In this document: positions 44,090 to 53,508 of the stretch, one piece after another | How positions within the stretch are numbered: the first letter of the stretch is position 1 | Layout: every line of letters begins with the position of its first letter | Origin: an uncultured Lachnospiraceae bacterium | Lineage (GTDB): Bacteria > Bacillota > Clostridia > Lachnospirales > Lachnospiraceae | Reading direction: 5' to 3' | DNA: 64,000 bases | NCBI GenBank assembly: GCA_947626985.1 | Contig: CANQUG010000011.1 | Span: 1 to 64,000 of the forward strand | Program-made: the position numbers and the translations under genes | Notes under the pieces: model-generated | What the model was told of the DNA's origin: nothing | Database searches by the model: none | The model's input: only the letters and a program-made list of their open reading frames with translations

Positions 44090-44275
44090 ATGGCTAAAAC
44101 AGCAATGAAAATCAAACAGCAGCGGAAACAGAAATTCTCCACAAGAGAATATACCCGCTGCAGAATCTGTGGCCGTCCACATGCATATTTGAGAAAATAC
44201 GGAATTTGCAGAATCTGCTTCCGTGAGCTGGCATACAAGGGCCAGATCCCCGGGGTGAAAAAAGCGAGCTGGTAA
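44090..44275 (+). CDS. rpsN: Ribosomal protein S14, zinc type
   Basis: 61 residues, the short zinc-binding form, with [20 protein letters not shown] giving the C-x2-C-x12-C-x2-C site. ATG 44090 is preferred over 44081 because ATAGGAGG would abut the latter with no spacer. The gene is followed by a 122-bp gap with an element shared with the rpsH-rplF gap. Confidence 0.95.
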   Translation: MAKTAMKIKQQRKQKFSTREYTRCRICGRPHAYLRKYGICRICFRELAYKGQIPGVKKASW

Positions 44276-44397
44276 ATCCGGAGCGTCTGGCGGATGCAGG
44301 CTGTCCGGCGCTGCATAAGTTCCGCGCGAGGCCGGTCCCGAACCGCTCACCCGCATTTTATAGAACATGTAAAGTCTGAAAAGAGGAGGAAACTTAC

Positions 44398-44799
44398 ATG
44401 ACCATGAGTGATCCCATTGCAGATATGCTTACAAGAATCCGTAACGCCAATACTGCAAAACATGATACCGTAGATGTACCCGCATCCAAGATGAAAATCG
44501 CCATCGCGAATATCCTGCTGGACGAAGGATATATCGAAAAATATGATCTCGTAGAGGACGGTGTTGCGAAGACCCTTCACATCACCCTGAAATATACCGA
44601 TAACAAGAACGTGAAGATCATCACCGGCTTAAAGAGAATTTCCAAACCCGGTCTTCGCGTATACGCCGGCAAGGATGAGCTTCCCCGCGTACTGGGCGGC
44701 CTTGGCGTAGCCATCATCTCCACCAACAAGGGCGTCATCACCGACAAGGAAGCCCGCAGGCTCCAGGTCGGCGGCGAGGTTCTGGCTTTTGTGTGGTGA
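44398..44799 (+). CDS. rpsH: Ribosomal protein S8
   Basis: 133 residues: [18 protein letters not shown] and the C-terminal [20 protein letters not shown]. Primary 16S rRNA binder and, in E. coli, translational repressor of the spc operon. AGAGGAGGAAACTTAC before the ATG. Confidence 0.97.
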   Translation: MTMSDPIADMLTRIRNANTAKHDTVDVPASKMKIAIANILLDEGYIEKYDLVEDGVAKTLHITLKYTDNKNVKIITGLKRISKPGLRVYAGKDELPRVLGGLGVAIISTNKGVITDKEARRLQVGGEVLAFVW

Positions 44800-45011
44800 C
44801 CGGAAGCACTTAATGAATGCAAGCCGCAAGGCGCAGCATGAATTTAGTGCGAGGTCGATCCCGAACCTTAATGAGTCCAAGCCAGGGGCGCAGGACGAAT
44901 TTAGTTGAGGGATCAGGAAGCACTTAATGAATGCGAGTCACCCGTTTTTTCACTGAAAACAGAGAGGGCGCATCCGCCTTCTCCGACAATCTAAGTAAGG
45001 AGGACAAAATT
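44800..45011. repeat. Repeat and hairpin element between rpsH and rplF
   Basis: GGAAGCACTTAATGAATGC occurs exactly at 44802-44820 and 44916-44934, with a diverged partial unit between. GCACTTAATGAATGC can pair with GCATGAATTTAGTGC (44836-44850). A block GCGAGGTCGATCCCGAACC (44849-44867) recurs with three changes at 44326-44344, between rpsN and rpsH. Confidence 0.75.
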
Positions 45012-45551
45012 ATGTCTCGAATCGGCAGACTGCCGGTAGTGATTCCTGCAGGCGTTACTGTAGATATCAAAGCAGGCAATGTATTAACCGTAAAAGGACC
45101 GAAAGGAACGCTGGAAAGAGCGCTTCCCACAGAAATGGAAATTAAGCAGGAAGATGGTCATGTAGTGGTCGCAAGACCCAATGACCTGAAAAGAATGAAA
45201 GCTTTGCACGGTTTGACCAGAAGTCTGATCCACAACATGGTAGTAGGCGTAAGCCAGGGCTACACCAAGACTCTGGAGATCAACGGTGTAGGTTATAGAG
45301 CAGCAAAGCAGGGCAACAAGCTGACAATGTCCCTTGGATATTCTCACCCGGTAGAGATGGTGGACCCGGAAGGTCTGGAGTCCACAGTTGACGGCAACAA
45401 GATCATCATTTCCGGTATCGATAAAGAGAAGGTTGGCCAGTATGCGGCTGATATCAGAGACAAGAGAAGACCTGAGCCTTACAAGGGCAAGGGAATCAAG
45501 TACTCTGATGAGGTGATCAGACGTAAAGTTGGTAAAACTGGTAAGAAATAA
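45012..45551 (+). CDS. rplF: Ribosomal protein L6
   Basis: 179 residues starting [19 protein letters not shown], with [20 protein letters not shown] at the end. Binds near the sarcin-ricin loop. ATG 45012 follows TAAGGAGGACAAAATT; the frame opens earlier (44931) but that part is the repeat element. Confidence 0.97.
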   Translation: MSRIGRLPVVIPAGVTVDIKAGNVLTVKGPKGTLERALPTEMEIKQEDGHVVVARPNDLKRMKALHGLTRSLIHNMVVGVSQGYTKTLEINGVGYRAAKQGNKLTMSLGYSHPVEMVDPEGLESTVDGNKIIISGIDKEKVGQYAADIRDKRRPEPYKGKGIKYSDEVIRRKVGKTGKK

Positions 45552-45568
45552 ATAAGGAGAGTGAGAAT

Positions 45569-45937
45569 ATGATTAAGAAAGCGTCGAAGGCAAAAATTCG
45601 TCAGAATAAGCACAGAAGATTGCGTCATCACCTGAATGGAACCGCAGCAACTCCCCGTCTGGCAGTTTTTCGTTCCAACAAGCACATGTATGCTCAGATT
45701 ATTGATGACTCCGTAGGAAAGACTCTGGTATCTGCTTCCACTCTTCAGAAAGAGGTTAAGGCAGAGCTGGAGAATACCGATGATGTAAAAGCAGCCGCAT
45801 ATCTCGGTTCCGTGATCGGCAAAAGAGCCCTGGAGGCAGGAATCGAGAGCGTTGTTTTTGACAGAGGCGGATATATTTATCACGGTAAAGTCAAAGCGCT
45901 GGCAGATGCAGCCAGAGAAGCCGGACTGAAATTCTAA
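45569..45937 (+). CDS. rplR: Ribosomal protein L18
   Basis: 122 residues, standard. Basic N-terminus ([20 protein letters not shown]) and the 5S rRNA-binding core ending REAGLKF. Follows rplF by 17 bp. Confidence 0.97.
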   Translation: MIKKASKAKIRQNKHRRLRHHLNGTAATPRLAVFRSNKHMYAQIIDDSVGKTLVSASTLQKEVKAELENTDDVKAAAYLGSVIGKRALEAGIESVVFDRGGYIYHGKVKALADAAREAGLKF

Positions 45938-45955
45938 AGGGAGGGATAAGCGCAC

Positions 45956-46465
45956 ATGAGACGTAATCTTATTGATGCCAGTCAGCTGGAATTAGAAGAT
46001 AAAGTAGTAGCCATCAAACGTGTAACCAAAGTAGTTAAGGGCGGCCGCAACATGAGATTTACCGCGCTTGTGGTTGTGGGCGACGGCAACGGACACGTTG
46101 GAGCAGGCCTTGGAAAAGCGACTGAAATTCCGGAAGCCATCCGCAAGGGAAAAGAGGACGCTATGAAGAAGCTGGTAACGGTTGCCAGAGATGACAACGG
46201 TTCCATCACACATGATTTTGTCGGTAAGTTCGGAAGCGCCGAGATGCTTCTGAAGAGAGCTCCGGAAGGTACCGGCGTGATCGCCGGCGGTCCTGCCCGT
46301 GCAGTGATCGAGCTTGCCGGTATCAAGAATATCCGTACCAAATGTATGGGTTCCAGAAACAAACAGAACGTCGTTCTGGCAACCATCGAGGGCTTACGCC
46401 AGCTGAAGACTCCGGAGGAGGTTGCAAAGCTTCGCGGAAAATCTGTTGATGAAATTCTGGCATAA
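45956..46465 (+). CDS. rpsE: Ribosomal protein S5
   Basis: 169 residues with the dsRBD-like segment [20 protein letters not shown] and the second domain [19 protein letters not shown]. Involved in decoding accuracy and mRNA helicase activity at the entry site. AAAGGGAGGGATAAGCGCAC before the ATG. Confidence 0.97.
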   Translation: MRRNLIDASQLELEDKVVAIKRVTKVVKGGRNMRFTALVVVGDGNGHVGAGLGKATEIPEAIRKGKEDAMKKLVTVARDDNGSITHDFVGKFGSAEMLLKRAPEGTGVIAGGPARAVIELAGIKNIRTKCMGSRNKQNVVLATIEGLRQLKTPEEVAKLRGKSVDEILA

Positions 46466-46479
46466 GGAGGTCAAGAAAC

Positions 46480-46662
46480 ATGGCAGACAAATTAAAAGTA
46501 ACATTGGTAAAATCACCCATCTCCGCTGTACCGAAGCACAGAAAGACAGTGGTTGCCATGGGACTTACCAAGATGCATAAGACAGTGGAAATGCCGGACA
46601 ATGCGTCAACCAGAGGCATGATCAGGCAGGTACAGCACCTTGTGAAGGTGGAAGAAGCTTAA
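46480..46662 (+). CDS. rpmD: Ribosomal protein L30
   Basis: 60 residues: LKVTLVKSPISAVPKHRKTV and the L30 ferredoxin-like fold. 14 bp after rpsE with AAGGAGGTCAAGAAAC. Confidence 0.97.
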   Translation: MADKLKVTLVKSPISAVPKHRKTVVAMGLTKMHKTVEMPDNASTRGMIRQVQHLVKVEEA

Positions 46663-46691
46663 TAAATCAGAATTAGAAGGAGGTGCCAGAC

Positions 46692-47132
46692 ATGGATTTA
46701 TCAAACTTAAGACCGGCAGAAGGTTCTAAGCACAGCGATAACTTCAGAAGAGGCCGCGGCCACGGTTCCGGAAACGGCAAGACAGCCGGCAAGGGACACA
46801 AGGGTCAGCTGGCCCGTTCCGGACACAAGAAACCCGGATTTGAAGGCGGACAGATGCCCTTATACAGACGTCTTCCGAAGAGAGGCTTCACGAATAGAAA
46901 CACGAAGGAAATCATTGCGATCAACGTGGACGTTCTGAACCGTTTTGAGGACGGAGCAGAGGTTACGGTGGAAAGTCTTCTGGAAAGCCGCGCAATTTCC
47001 AAGACCGGTGACGGAGTTAAGATTCTTGGAAACGGTGAGCTGACCAGGAAGCTTAATGTAAAAGTCAATGCGGTCAGCGAGACTGCGAAAGCCAAGATTG
47101 AGGCTGCAGGTGGTACAGTAGAGGTGATTTGA
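46692..47132 (+). CDS. rplO: Ribosomal protein L15
   Basis: 146 residues: [12 protein letters not shown] and the glycine/lysine-rich [22 protein letters not shown] 46692 is preferred to GTG 46683, which lies within the GAAGGAGGTG site. Its stop overlaps the secY start (TGATG). Confidence 0.96.
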   Translation: MDLSNLRPAEGSKHSDNFRRGRGHGSGNGKTAGKGHKGQLARSGHKKPGFEGGQMPLYRRLPKRGFTNRNTKEIIAINVDVLNRFEDGAEVTVESLLESRAISKTGDGVKILGNGELTRKLNVKVNAVSETAKAKIEAAGGTVEVI

Positions 47133-48448
47133 TGTTAGAAACTCTCAAAAACGTTTTCAGAGTAAAAGAGATGAGGCGTAAGCTTCTCTATGTGCTGTGG
47201 ATGATTCTGGTGATCCGTATCGGTTCACAGCTTCCCGTACCCGGTGTTGACAGCGATGTATTCAGAGAGTGGTTCAGGAGCAATACCGGTGACGCGTTCA
47301 ATTTCTTTGATGCGTTCACCGGCGGCTCTTTTGAGCAGATGTCCATTTTCGCGCTGAATATCACGCCGTATATTACTTCCTCCATTATTATGCAGCTTCT
47401 CACCATAGCCATCCCGGCTCTGGAGGAGATGCATCGTGACGGCGAGGAAGGCCGCAAGAAGATTACGACGATTACCCGTTATGTGACCGTTGGCCTGGCT
47501 CTGTTTGAGTCCATCGCCATGGCCATCGGCTTCGGCCGGGGAAATATCATTCCCGATATGAATTTCTTCAAGGGCGTAGTAGTCGTTGTCACCCTCACCG
47601 CCGGTTCTGCCATGCTGATGTGGATCGGTGAGAGAATTACGGAAAAGGGCGTTGGAAACGGTATCTCTGTTGTTCTGACAGTGAACATCATCTCCCGGAT
47701 CCCCAGCGATATGGGCCTGCTGTTTGAGAACTTTGTCATGGGCAAGACCATTGCCAGGGGCGCTCTGGCGGGAGTGGTGATTCTTGCCATTATCCTGGTT
47801 GTAGTTGTTTTCGTTCTGATCCTCAACGGAGCTGAGAGGAGAATTCCCGTTCAGTATTCCAGAAAAATGCTCGGAAGGAAGATGGCCGGCGGCCAGACCA
47901 CCAATATTCCTCTGAAGGTAAACACGGCAGGGGTTATTCCCATCATCTTCGCTTCCTCTCTGATGTCCTTCCCCAATGTCATTGCCCAGTTTGCAGGCAA
48001 GGCCAACGGAACGGGAATCGGAAGCGAGATTCTCCGGGGCTTAAGCTCCAATAACTGGTGTAATCCAAAGCAGCTCCAGTACAGCTGGGGTCTGATTTTG
48101 TATATTGTGCTGTGCGTGTTCTTTGCTTACTTCTATACCTCCATTACCTTCAATCCGCTGGAGGTTGCGGATAATATCAAGAAGCAGGGCGGATTCATCC
48201 CCGGCATACGTCCGGGCAAACCTACGTCGGACTATTTGACGAAAATCTTAAATTATATTATATTTATAGGTGCAGTGGGCCTCATTATCGTGGCCGTGAT
48301 TCCGTTCTTTTTCAACGGAGTATTCGGGGCGAACGTTTCCTTCGGCGGAACCTCCATCATCATCGTGGTGGGCGTTGTTCTGGAGACGGTGAAACAGATC
48401 GAATCCCAGATGCTTGTCCGTAATTACAAGGGCTTCCTGAATGTATAA
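47132..48448 (+). CDS. secY: Preprotein translocase subunit SecY
   Basis: 438 residues, ten membrane segments, the channel-forming subunit of Sec. Seen: plug region, the segment RIGSQLPVPGVDSD, ALNITPYITSSIIMQLLT, and the cytoplasmic loop GGFIPGIRPGKPTSDYL. ATG 47132 overlaps the rplO stop and has GAGGTGAT upstream; the TTG codon just before it is not needed. Confidence 0.96.
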   Translation: MLETLKNVFRVKEMRRKLLYVLWMILVIRIGSQLPVPGVDSDVFREWFRSNTGDAFNFFDAFTGGSFEQMSIFALNITPYITSSIIMQLLTIAIPALEEMHRDGEEGRKKITTITRYVTVGLALFESIAMAIGFGRGNIIPDMNFFKGVVVVVTLTAGSAMLMWIGERITEKGVGNGISVVLTVNIISRIPSDMGLLFENFVMGKTIARGALAGVVILAIILVVVVFVLILNGAERRIPVQYSRKMLGRKMAGGQTTNIPLKVNTAGVIPIIFASSLMSFPNVIAQFAGKANGTGIGSEILRGLSSNNWCNPKQLQYSWGLILYIVLCVFFAYFYTSITFNPLEVADNIKKQGGFIPGIRPGKPTSDYLTKILNYIIFIGAVGLIIVAVIPFFFNGVFGANVSFGGTSIIIVVGVVLETVKQIESQMLVRNYKGFLNV

Positions 48449-48633
48449 GCGCAGGCCGGGCGCCGCCCGGCGATACAGACGGGCCGTCCCGGGAAAAAGC
48501 AGAACTCAGTGATAAATGAAGGTTGTGGTGCATTTGCGCCACAGCCTTGATTTGCTACTATCACAATTATGCCGGGAACCGCTGCGGGAGGCGGCTTCGT
48601 GCATATAAAAAGAAAGTACTGGAGGATACAGGT

Positions 48634-49278
48634 ATGAGAATTATTATGTTGGGCGCGCCTGGAGCAGGCAAAGGAACACAGGCCAAGAAGATCGCGGAGA
48701 AATACGGAATTCCCCATATTTCCACAGGAGACATTTTCCGGGCCAATATCAAGAACGGCACGGAGCTTGGAAAAAAAGCAAAAACATATATGGATCAGGG
48801 GCTTCTGGTTCCGGACGAGCTTACCTGCGATCTGGTGGTAGACAGAATTCAGCAGCCGGACGCTCAGAAAGGATACGTGCTGGATGGCTTTCCCAGAACC
48901 ATTCCTCAGGCGGAATGTCTGACAGACGCGCTGAATAAACTGAACAGTAAGATCGATTACGCCATCGACGTGGATGTTCCCGATGAGAACATCGTGAACC
49001 GTATGTCAGGAAGACGCGCATGCCTGAAATGCGGCGCGACCTACCATATTGTATACGCTGCTCCCAAGGCTGAGGGCGTCTGCGACGTGTGCGGCGAGCC
49101 CCTCGTGCTTCGTGACGACGATAAACCCGAGACCGTGAGCAAACGTCTGAAGGTTTATCACGAGCAGACGCAGCCCCTCATCGACTATTACACAGGGCAG
49201 GGTGTGCTGAAGACGGTAGACGGTACCAGAAATCTGGATGAAGTATTCCAGTCCATCACAGAGATTCTGGGAGAATAA
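48634..49278 (+). CDS. adk: Adenylate kinase
   Basis: 214 residues, long zinc-type form. P-loop [46 protein letters not shown], and a LID domain with CLKCGATYH...CDVCGEP (four-cysteine zinc site). Makes ADP from AMP and ATP. ATG 48634 follows GGAGGATACAGGT. Between secY and adk (185 bp) are two hairpins, GCCGGGC/GCCCGGC at 48455-48471 and AAGGTTGTGG/CCACAGCCTT at 48519-48548, neither with a T-run. Confidence 0.97.
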   Translation: MRIIMLGAPGAGKGTQAKKIAEKYGIPHISTGDIFRANIKNGTELGKKAKTYMDQGLLVPDELTCDLVVDRIQQPDAQKGYVLDGFPRTIPQAECLTDALNKLNSKIDYAIDVDVPDENIVNRMSGRRACLKCGATYHIVYAAPKAEGVCDVCGEPLVLRDDDKPETVSKRLKVYHEQTQPLIDYYTGQGVLKTVDGTRNLDEVFQSITEILGE

Positions 49279-49335
49279 AGCTGAGAGAGAAATCCGCGGA
49301 TTTTAGACTCTTTCAGATGTATCTTGGAGGATAGA

Positions 49336-50091
49336 ATGTCTGTTTCTATTAAATCGCAGCATGAGATAGAGCTTATGCGGGAGGCGGGTCATCTGCTGGA
49401 GAAGGTCCACAATGACCTTGCCGCCTGTATCAAACCGGGAATCAGCACCGGGGAACTGGATCGGATCGGATACGAGATGATCCGGTCCCTGGGCTGCACC
49501 CCCAACTTTTTAAATTACCAGGGCTTTCCAGGCTCCTTCTGCATCAGTCTGAACGATGAGGTGGTGCACGGAATACCTTCCGATAAAAAAATTATCCGGG
49601 AGGGCGATCTGGTGAAGATCGACGCCGGCCTGATCTATAAGGGATATCATTCCGACGCGGCCCGCACCTATGCGGTGGGGGAGGTCTCCCGGGAGGCCCG
49701 CCAGCTTATGGACGTGACGAAGCAGTGCTTTTTCGAAGGTCTGAAAATGGCCAGGGCGGGAAATCATCTCAATGATATTTCCAAGGCGATCGGCGCCTAT
49801 GCGGCGAAATTCCGCTACGGGATCGTCCGGGACCTGGTGGGACACGGGATCGGCACCCACCTTCACGAAGACCCCCAGATCCCCAATTTTCCTCAGAAGC
49901 GCAGAGGGATCCGGCTCATGCCGGGCATGACTCTGGCTGTGGAGCCCATGATCAACCTGGGCAGAGGAGACGTGGCCTGGGAGGACGACGAATGGACGGT
50001 GGTTACCATGGACGGTTCCCTGTCCGCGCACTATGAAAATACTATTTTGATTACGGACGGAGATCCGGAGATTCTGACTCTTACCAAATAG
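49336..50091 (+). CDS. map: Methionine aminopeptidase, type I
   Basis: 251 residues. The two-metal site is complete: [19 protein letters not shown] (two Asp), [12 protein letters not shown] (His), TLAVEPM (Glu) and the final Glu in YENTIL; the substrate His is in NDEVVHGIP. Removes N-terminal Met from new proteins. ATG 49336 follows TTGGAGGATAGA; an ATG 12 bases upstream overlaps the site. Confidence 0.96.
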   Translation: MSVSIKSQHEIELMREAGHLLEKVHNDLAACIKPGISTGELDRIGYEMIRSLGCTPNFLNYQGFPGSFCISLNDEVVHGIPSDKKIIREGDLVKIDAGLIYKGYHSDAARTYAVGEVSREARQLMDVTKQCFFEGLKMARAGNHLNDISKAIGAYAAKFRYGIVRDLVGHGIGTHLHEDPQIPNFPQKRRGIRLMPGMTLAVEPMINLGRGDVAWEDDEWTVVTMDGSLSAHYENTILITDGDPEILTLTK

Positions 50092-50116
50092 CGGATTGCG
50101 ACATAGGAGGTTAAAC

Positions 50117-50335
50117 ATGTCAAAAGCAGATGTAATTGAAGTAGAAGGCACCGTACTGGAAAAACTGCCGAACGCGATGTTTAAGGTGGAACTGGAGAAC
50201 AAGCATGTGGTTCTGGCGCATATCAGCGGCAAGCTTCGGATGAACTTTATCCGTATTCTTCCAGGAGATAAGGTGACCCTCGAACTGTCTCCCTATGATC
50301 TGTCAAAGGGCAGAATCATCTGGAGAGACAAGTGA
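50117..50335 (+). CDS. infA: Translation initiation factor IF-1
   Basis: 72 residues, S1/OB fold, starting [20 protein letters not shown] and containing [27 protein letters not shown] before the ATG. In most Firmicutes rpmJ-rpsM follow within a few bases; here 2.7 kb intervenes. Confidence 0.97.
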   Translation: MSKADVIEVEGTVLEKLPNAMFKVELENKHVVLAHISGKLRMNFIRILPGDKVTLELSPYDLSKGRIIWRDK

Positions 50336-50365
50336 TAATTTTTTCACAATATGATAGAAATTATC

Positions 50366-50394
50366 TTGCATTTCCGTACAGGCTGTGGTAAAAT
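50366..50394 (+). promoter_or_regulatory. Sigma-A promoter of the riboswitch-hflKC unit
   Basis: TTGCAT (50366-50371), 17 bp, TAAAAT (50389-50394), about 10 bp before the riboswitch-like RNA. Confidence 0.75.
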
Positions 50395-50403
50395 GCAGTA
50401 TAA

Positions 50404-50530
50404 AGAAAAGGGAGTAGCGCCCATTATTTAATAACCGGGAATGCGTGTTAGGTAATGGTTCACAGGTGCGTCAGGACGGTACAGAGACTTGTACCCGCAC
50501 CGTAAGGCGGAATAGAGCCACCTTTGCAGG
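50404..50530 (+). promoter_or_regulatory. Probable yybP-ykoY (Mn2+) riboswitch
   Basis: The 5' segment AAAAGGGAGTAGCGCC and the 3' segment GAGCCACCTTTGC match the two conserved ends of the yybP-ykoY family (GGGGAGUAGC ... ACCUUUGC), and AAAGG/CCTTT would form P1. Between them, TGCGTCAGGACGG resembles the GUGCGUCA block of known members, and GGTGCG/CGCACC with GGTAC/GTACC forms a long hairpin (50465-50502). Established members bind Mn2+ and turn on metal-handling genes. Identification is by recall of the consensus, not by a covariance search. Confidence 0.7.
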
Positions 50531-50611
50531 AAAATGGAGATTCATTTGCGGAGGCGGCGGTTCTGCGGCAATGTATTATGAGCGACTATCATAATATAGA
50601 AGGTAATTCGC

Positions 50612-50668
50612 AAGACTTTTGTTTTGGCAGAAAGGATTCTGCTCAAAATAAGAGTCTTTTTCTTTTCT
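50612..50668 (+). terminator. Terminator of the riboswitch leader
   Basis: AAGACT/AGTCTT closes a long stem that includes TTTTG/CAAAA and GCAGAA/TTCTGC around an AGGA loop, followed by TTTTTCTTTTC. It stands between the riboswitch and hflK, so it is the likely on/off switch. Another hairpin, GGAAGATT/AATCTTCC (50730-50760), precedes the hflK ribosome binding site. Confidence 0.85.
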
Positions 50669-50780
50669 TGAAAGGAAGCCCTCCCAGAAGCGGGAGAAGA
50701 TTATCGGATAAACTGGATGGTTTTTTGGCGGAAGATTTTTTGCCATGGAAAGAATCTTCCCGGTGCAAAGGAGGATTATC

Positions 50781-51836
50781 GTGCCGGATTTTGAAGAAAT
50801 GAAAGAAAGTATGAAAGAGAATATGAAACAGAAGCATTTTAGGAAAAGACCGAAGGCGGGAAAGGGAGCCAAGCTGGCCGGAGCGGCCATCGTGGTTCTG
50901 GCCGCGGCCGGAGTGCTCAGTATGGACTCCACCTACCAGATTCAGGAGCAGGAACAGGCGGTGCTGTCCACCTTCGGAGTTCCCAAGGCGGTGCAGGAAA
51001 CGGGACTCCATTTCAAGATACCCTTTATTCAGAAGGTTTATAAGGTAAACACCACCATTCAGGGGTTCCCCATCGGTTATGACATGGAGACCAACGAGAC
51101 CATCAGCAATGAGGGAGTTATGATCACCTCCGATTACAATTTTATCGACGTGGACTTCTTCGTGGAGTACCGAATCGCGGATCCAGTGAAATACCTTTAC
51201 ACCTCCCAGGAGCCGGAGCTGATTCTGAAAAATATTGCCCAGAGCAGCATCCGTTCCGTGATCGCCAGCTATCCTGTGGACGATGTGCTCACCACGGGAA
51301 AGGGCGAGATCCAGGGAAAGATCAAGGAGCTGATCCTGGACAAGATGGATGAGCAGGACATCGGAATTCAGCTGGTAAACATTACCATACAGGATTCCGA
51401 GCCGCCCACGCAGGAGGTCATGCGCGCCTTCAAGGCGGTGGAGACCGCCAAGCAGGGCAAGGAGACCGCTCTGAACAACGCCAACAAGTACCGCAACGAG
51501 AAGCTTCCGGAGGCGGAGGCAGAGGCGGACCAGATCATTCAGGACGCCGAGGCCCAGAAGCAGGTGCGGATCAACGAGGCGGAGGCGGAGGTAGCCAGAT
51601 TCAACGCCATGTATGAGGAATATGTGAAAAACCCGGCCATCACCAGACAGAGAATGTTCTATGAGGCTATGGAGGATGTGCTCCCCGGCATGAAGATTAT
51701 CATTGATAACGGAAGCGGAATGGAAAAAATCCTTCCCGTGGAGCCCTTTGTCAGCGGAGACGGCGCGGTTCAGCAGAACGCCGGAGCCGGAAATACGGAA
51801 AATACCGGGAATGAAACACAGGGAGAGGAGAATTAA
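50781..51836 (+). CDS. hflK: SPFH-domain membrane protein, HflK-like
   Basis: 351 residues from GTG 50781, which follows AAAGGAGGATTATC by the right distance. A ~30-residue Lys/Glu-rich cytoplasmic start, one membrane segment (~32-48), the SPFH domain (QEQEQAVLSTFGVPKAVQET, ASYPVDDVLTTGKGEIQGKI), a helical coiled-coil part rich in Glu/Ala (~215-270), and an Asn/Gly/Glu-rich tail. HflK and HflC form a large cage around the FtsH protease in E. coli and tune membrane-protein quality control. FtsH itself is not in the window. Confidence 0.88.
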   Translation: MPDFEEMKESMKENMKQKHFRKRPKAGKGAKLAGAAIVVLAAAGVLSMDSTYQIQEQEQAVLSTFGVPKAVQETGLHFKIPFIQKVYKVNTTIQGFPIGYDMETNETISNEGVMITSDYNFIDVDFFVEYRIADPVKYLYTSQEPELILKNIAQSSIRSVIASYPVDDVLTTGKGEIQGKIKELILDKMDEQDIGIQLVNITIQDSEPPTQEVMRAFKAVETAKQGKETALNNANKYRNEKLPEAEAEADQIIQDAEAQKQVRINEAEAEVARFNAMYEEYVKNPAITRQRMFYEAMEDVLPGMKIIIDNGSGMEKILPVEPFVSGDGAVQQNAGAGNTENTGNETQGEEN

Positions 51837-51839
51837 GGT

Positions 51840-52703
51840 ATGAAAAAAGGATGGATTGCCATAGTTGCAGGTATCGTGATTCTGGCCGTGGGAGCGAACG
51901 CCGTGACGGTGACCGAGCAGAATGAGTACAAATTGATCCGTCAGTTCGGAAAGATTACCAGGGTGATCAGCAAACCGGGCATCAGCCTGAGGATTCCCTT
52001 CCTGGAGACCACATCCTCGCTGCCCAAGCAGACTCTGCTGTACGATCTGTCTCCCTCCGACGTAATCACGGCGGACAAGAAGACCATGATCAGCGACAGC
52101 TACGTGCTGTGGAGAATCGAGGATCCGGTGAAATTCGCCCAGACCCTGAACGCCTCCATAGAAAGCGGAGAGAGCAGAATTAATACCGCGGTGTACAACG
52201 CCACGAAGAACGCCATCAGCAGCATGAACCAGGACGAGGTGATCACCAGCCGGGACGGGGAGCTGTCCGATATGGTGACGAAGGCAGTGGGAGACAGCAT
52301 GAATCAGTACGGAATCGGCCTGATGATGTTTGCCACCAAGCAGCTGGACCTGCCGGATGACAACAAAGAAGCGGTCTACGAGCGGATGATCTCGGAGCGT
52401 GACAACATAGCCGCCACCTACACGGCAGAGGGCAGCTCCGAGGCCAAGGTGATCCGCAATACCACGGACAAGGAAATGGCCATCCAGATTTCCGAAGCGA
52501 AAAAGCAGGCGGAAATCCTGGAAGCGGAGGGCGAGCAGGAATACATGAGGATCCTGGCCGAGGCCTACAGCGAGGAGGGCAGAAGCGAATTCTATTCCTT
52601 CGTCCGGAGCCTGGACGCTCTGAAAAATTCCATGAAGGGAGACAACAAAACCGTAATCCTCTCCGAGGATTCCCCCATCGCCCAGATTTTTGAAGGAAAA
52701 TAA
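51840..52703 (+). CDS. hflC: SPFH-domain membrane protein, HflC-like
   Basis: 287 residues: a membrane segment at ~5-24, then the SPFH domain (EQNEYKLIRQFGKITRVISK, PGISLRIPFLETTSSLPKQT, SDSYVLWRIEDPVKF) and a helical C-terminal part with ISEAKKQAEILEAEGEQEYM. It starts 3 bp after the hflK stop, so the pair is cotranscribed and likely co-assembled. Same probable riboswitch control as hflK. Confidence 0.9.
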   Translation: MKKGWIAIVAGIVILAVGANAVTVTEQNEYKLIRQFGKITRVISKPGISLRIPFLETTSSLPKQTLLYDLSPSDVITADKKTMISDSYVLWRIEDPVKFAQTLNASIESGESRINTAVYNATKNAISSMNQDEVITSRDGELSDMVTKAVGDSMNQYGIGLMMFATKQLDLPDDNKEAVYERMISERDNIAATYTAEGSSEAKVIRNTTDKEMAIQISEAKKQAEILEAEGEQEYMRILAEAYSEEGRSEFYSFVRSLDALKNSMKGDNKTVILSEDSPIAQIFEGK

Positions 52704-52728
52704 GCGAAATATTCCCAGCATTTCACAG

Positions 52729-52756
52729 CAGCCATACCCCGCAGGGGGTATGGCTG
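52729..52756 (+). other. Perfect 12-bp hairpin after hflC
   Basis: CAGCCATACCCC-GCAG-GGGGTATGGCTG without a T-run; it may protect the mRNA 3' end or act together with the terminator just downstream. Confidence 0.6.
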
Positions 52757-52773
52757 TCAGACTGGAGACAAAG

Positions 52774-52795
52774 TCCCGGCGAAAGCCGGGATTTT
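52774..52795 (+). terminator. Terminator after hflC
   Basis: TCCCGGC-GAAA-GCCGGGA (GNRA loop) flanked by AAA and followed by TTTT. Confidence 0.75.
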
Positions 52796-52956
52796 CCATA
52801 TTTTCAGCTGCTTTTCCAATAAATATCATCTGAAAGAATTTACAAAGCTCATTTCATATACAGCAGCCCTGCCTGCGTCCGCATTAAAAAACAGATCCTT
52901 ACAGGAAAAGTACAGAAACAAACAGGAAAAAAATAAGATTTCCCGGAAAAAAATGC

Positions 52957-52985
52957 TTGCAATTCCGGAAAGGGAATGGTAAACT
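52957..52985 (+). promoter_or_regulatory. Sigma-A promoter for rpmJ-rpsM-rpsK-rpsD-rpoA-rplQ
   Basis: TTGCAA, 17 bp, TAAACT (52980-52985). It restores transcription of the alpha operon after the hflKC insertion. Confidence 0.7.
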
Positions 52986-53068
52986 ATATGGCGAACGCAT
53001 TGAGACAGTTCTATAAGTGCGTCCAAAACTGCAGATTTTAATGCGAAACTACGGAAGGAGGATTTCCA

Positions 53069-53182
53069 GTGAAGGTAAGATCATCTGTAAAACCGATCTG
53101 CGAAAAGTGCAAGATCATCAAGAGAAAAGGAGCGATCAGAGTAATCTGTGAAAATCCGAAGCACAAACAGAGACAGGGCTGA
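53069..53182 (+). CDS. rpmJ: Ribosomal protein L36
   Basis: 37 residues, [20 protein letters not shown] start, from GTG 53069 with GGAAGGAGGATTTCCA before it. The zinc site is incomplete-looking only at first sight: CEKC, then C and H further on (ICENPKHKQ), which is the normal L36 C-C-C-H set. Confidence 0.95.
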
Positions 53183-53508
53183 TATTCCCCGGAATGTTTG
53201 TGAAAATGCGGCTGCAGGATGAAACGCCCGGAAGGGTTGTTCAGACTGTTTTTTATAATTTTTTTTAAAAAATTAAGCATGTATTGCCTAATACCGAGGC
53301 AGCCGGCAGGAAGCATGCCGGGATCCTTTCGGAAAGGCCGCTCTCATCAGGCGGCTGGGTGTATACCGAGGCACCCCAATTAGGAACGGAACAGAGATGA
53401 AGCGTACGGATGCACCCCATTTCACCTTGGGCGGAACGAACCCCAAGTGGTGTACAGGACGCGGAATTTCAAAAATGACTTCAATCAGGAAAATGGAGGA
53501 AACAGTAC
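53183..53508 (+). promoter_or_regulatory. 326-bp gap rpmJ-rpsM, possible structured leader
   Basis: No gene was found. It holds an A/T-rich block (TTTTTTATAATTTTTTTTAA near 53247-53270), TACCGAGGCA repeated at about 53292 and 53365, and a pairing CACCTTGGG with CCCAAG..GGTG (53421-53456). These could be a leader for the S13-S11-S4 genes, but no known motif was recognised. Confidence 0.35.

Noticed and set aside
50643-52829. 728-codon minus-strand open frame opposite hflKC
   Set aside because: Antisense to two well-supported SPFH genes; no start signal.
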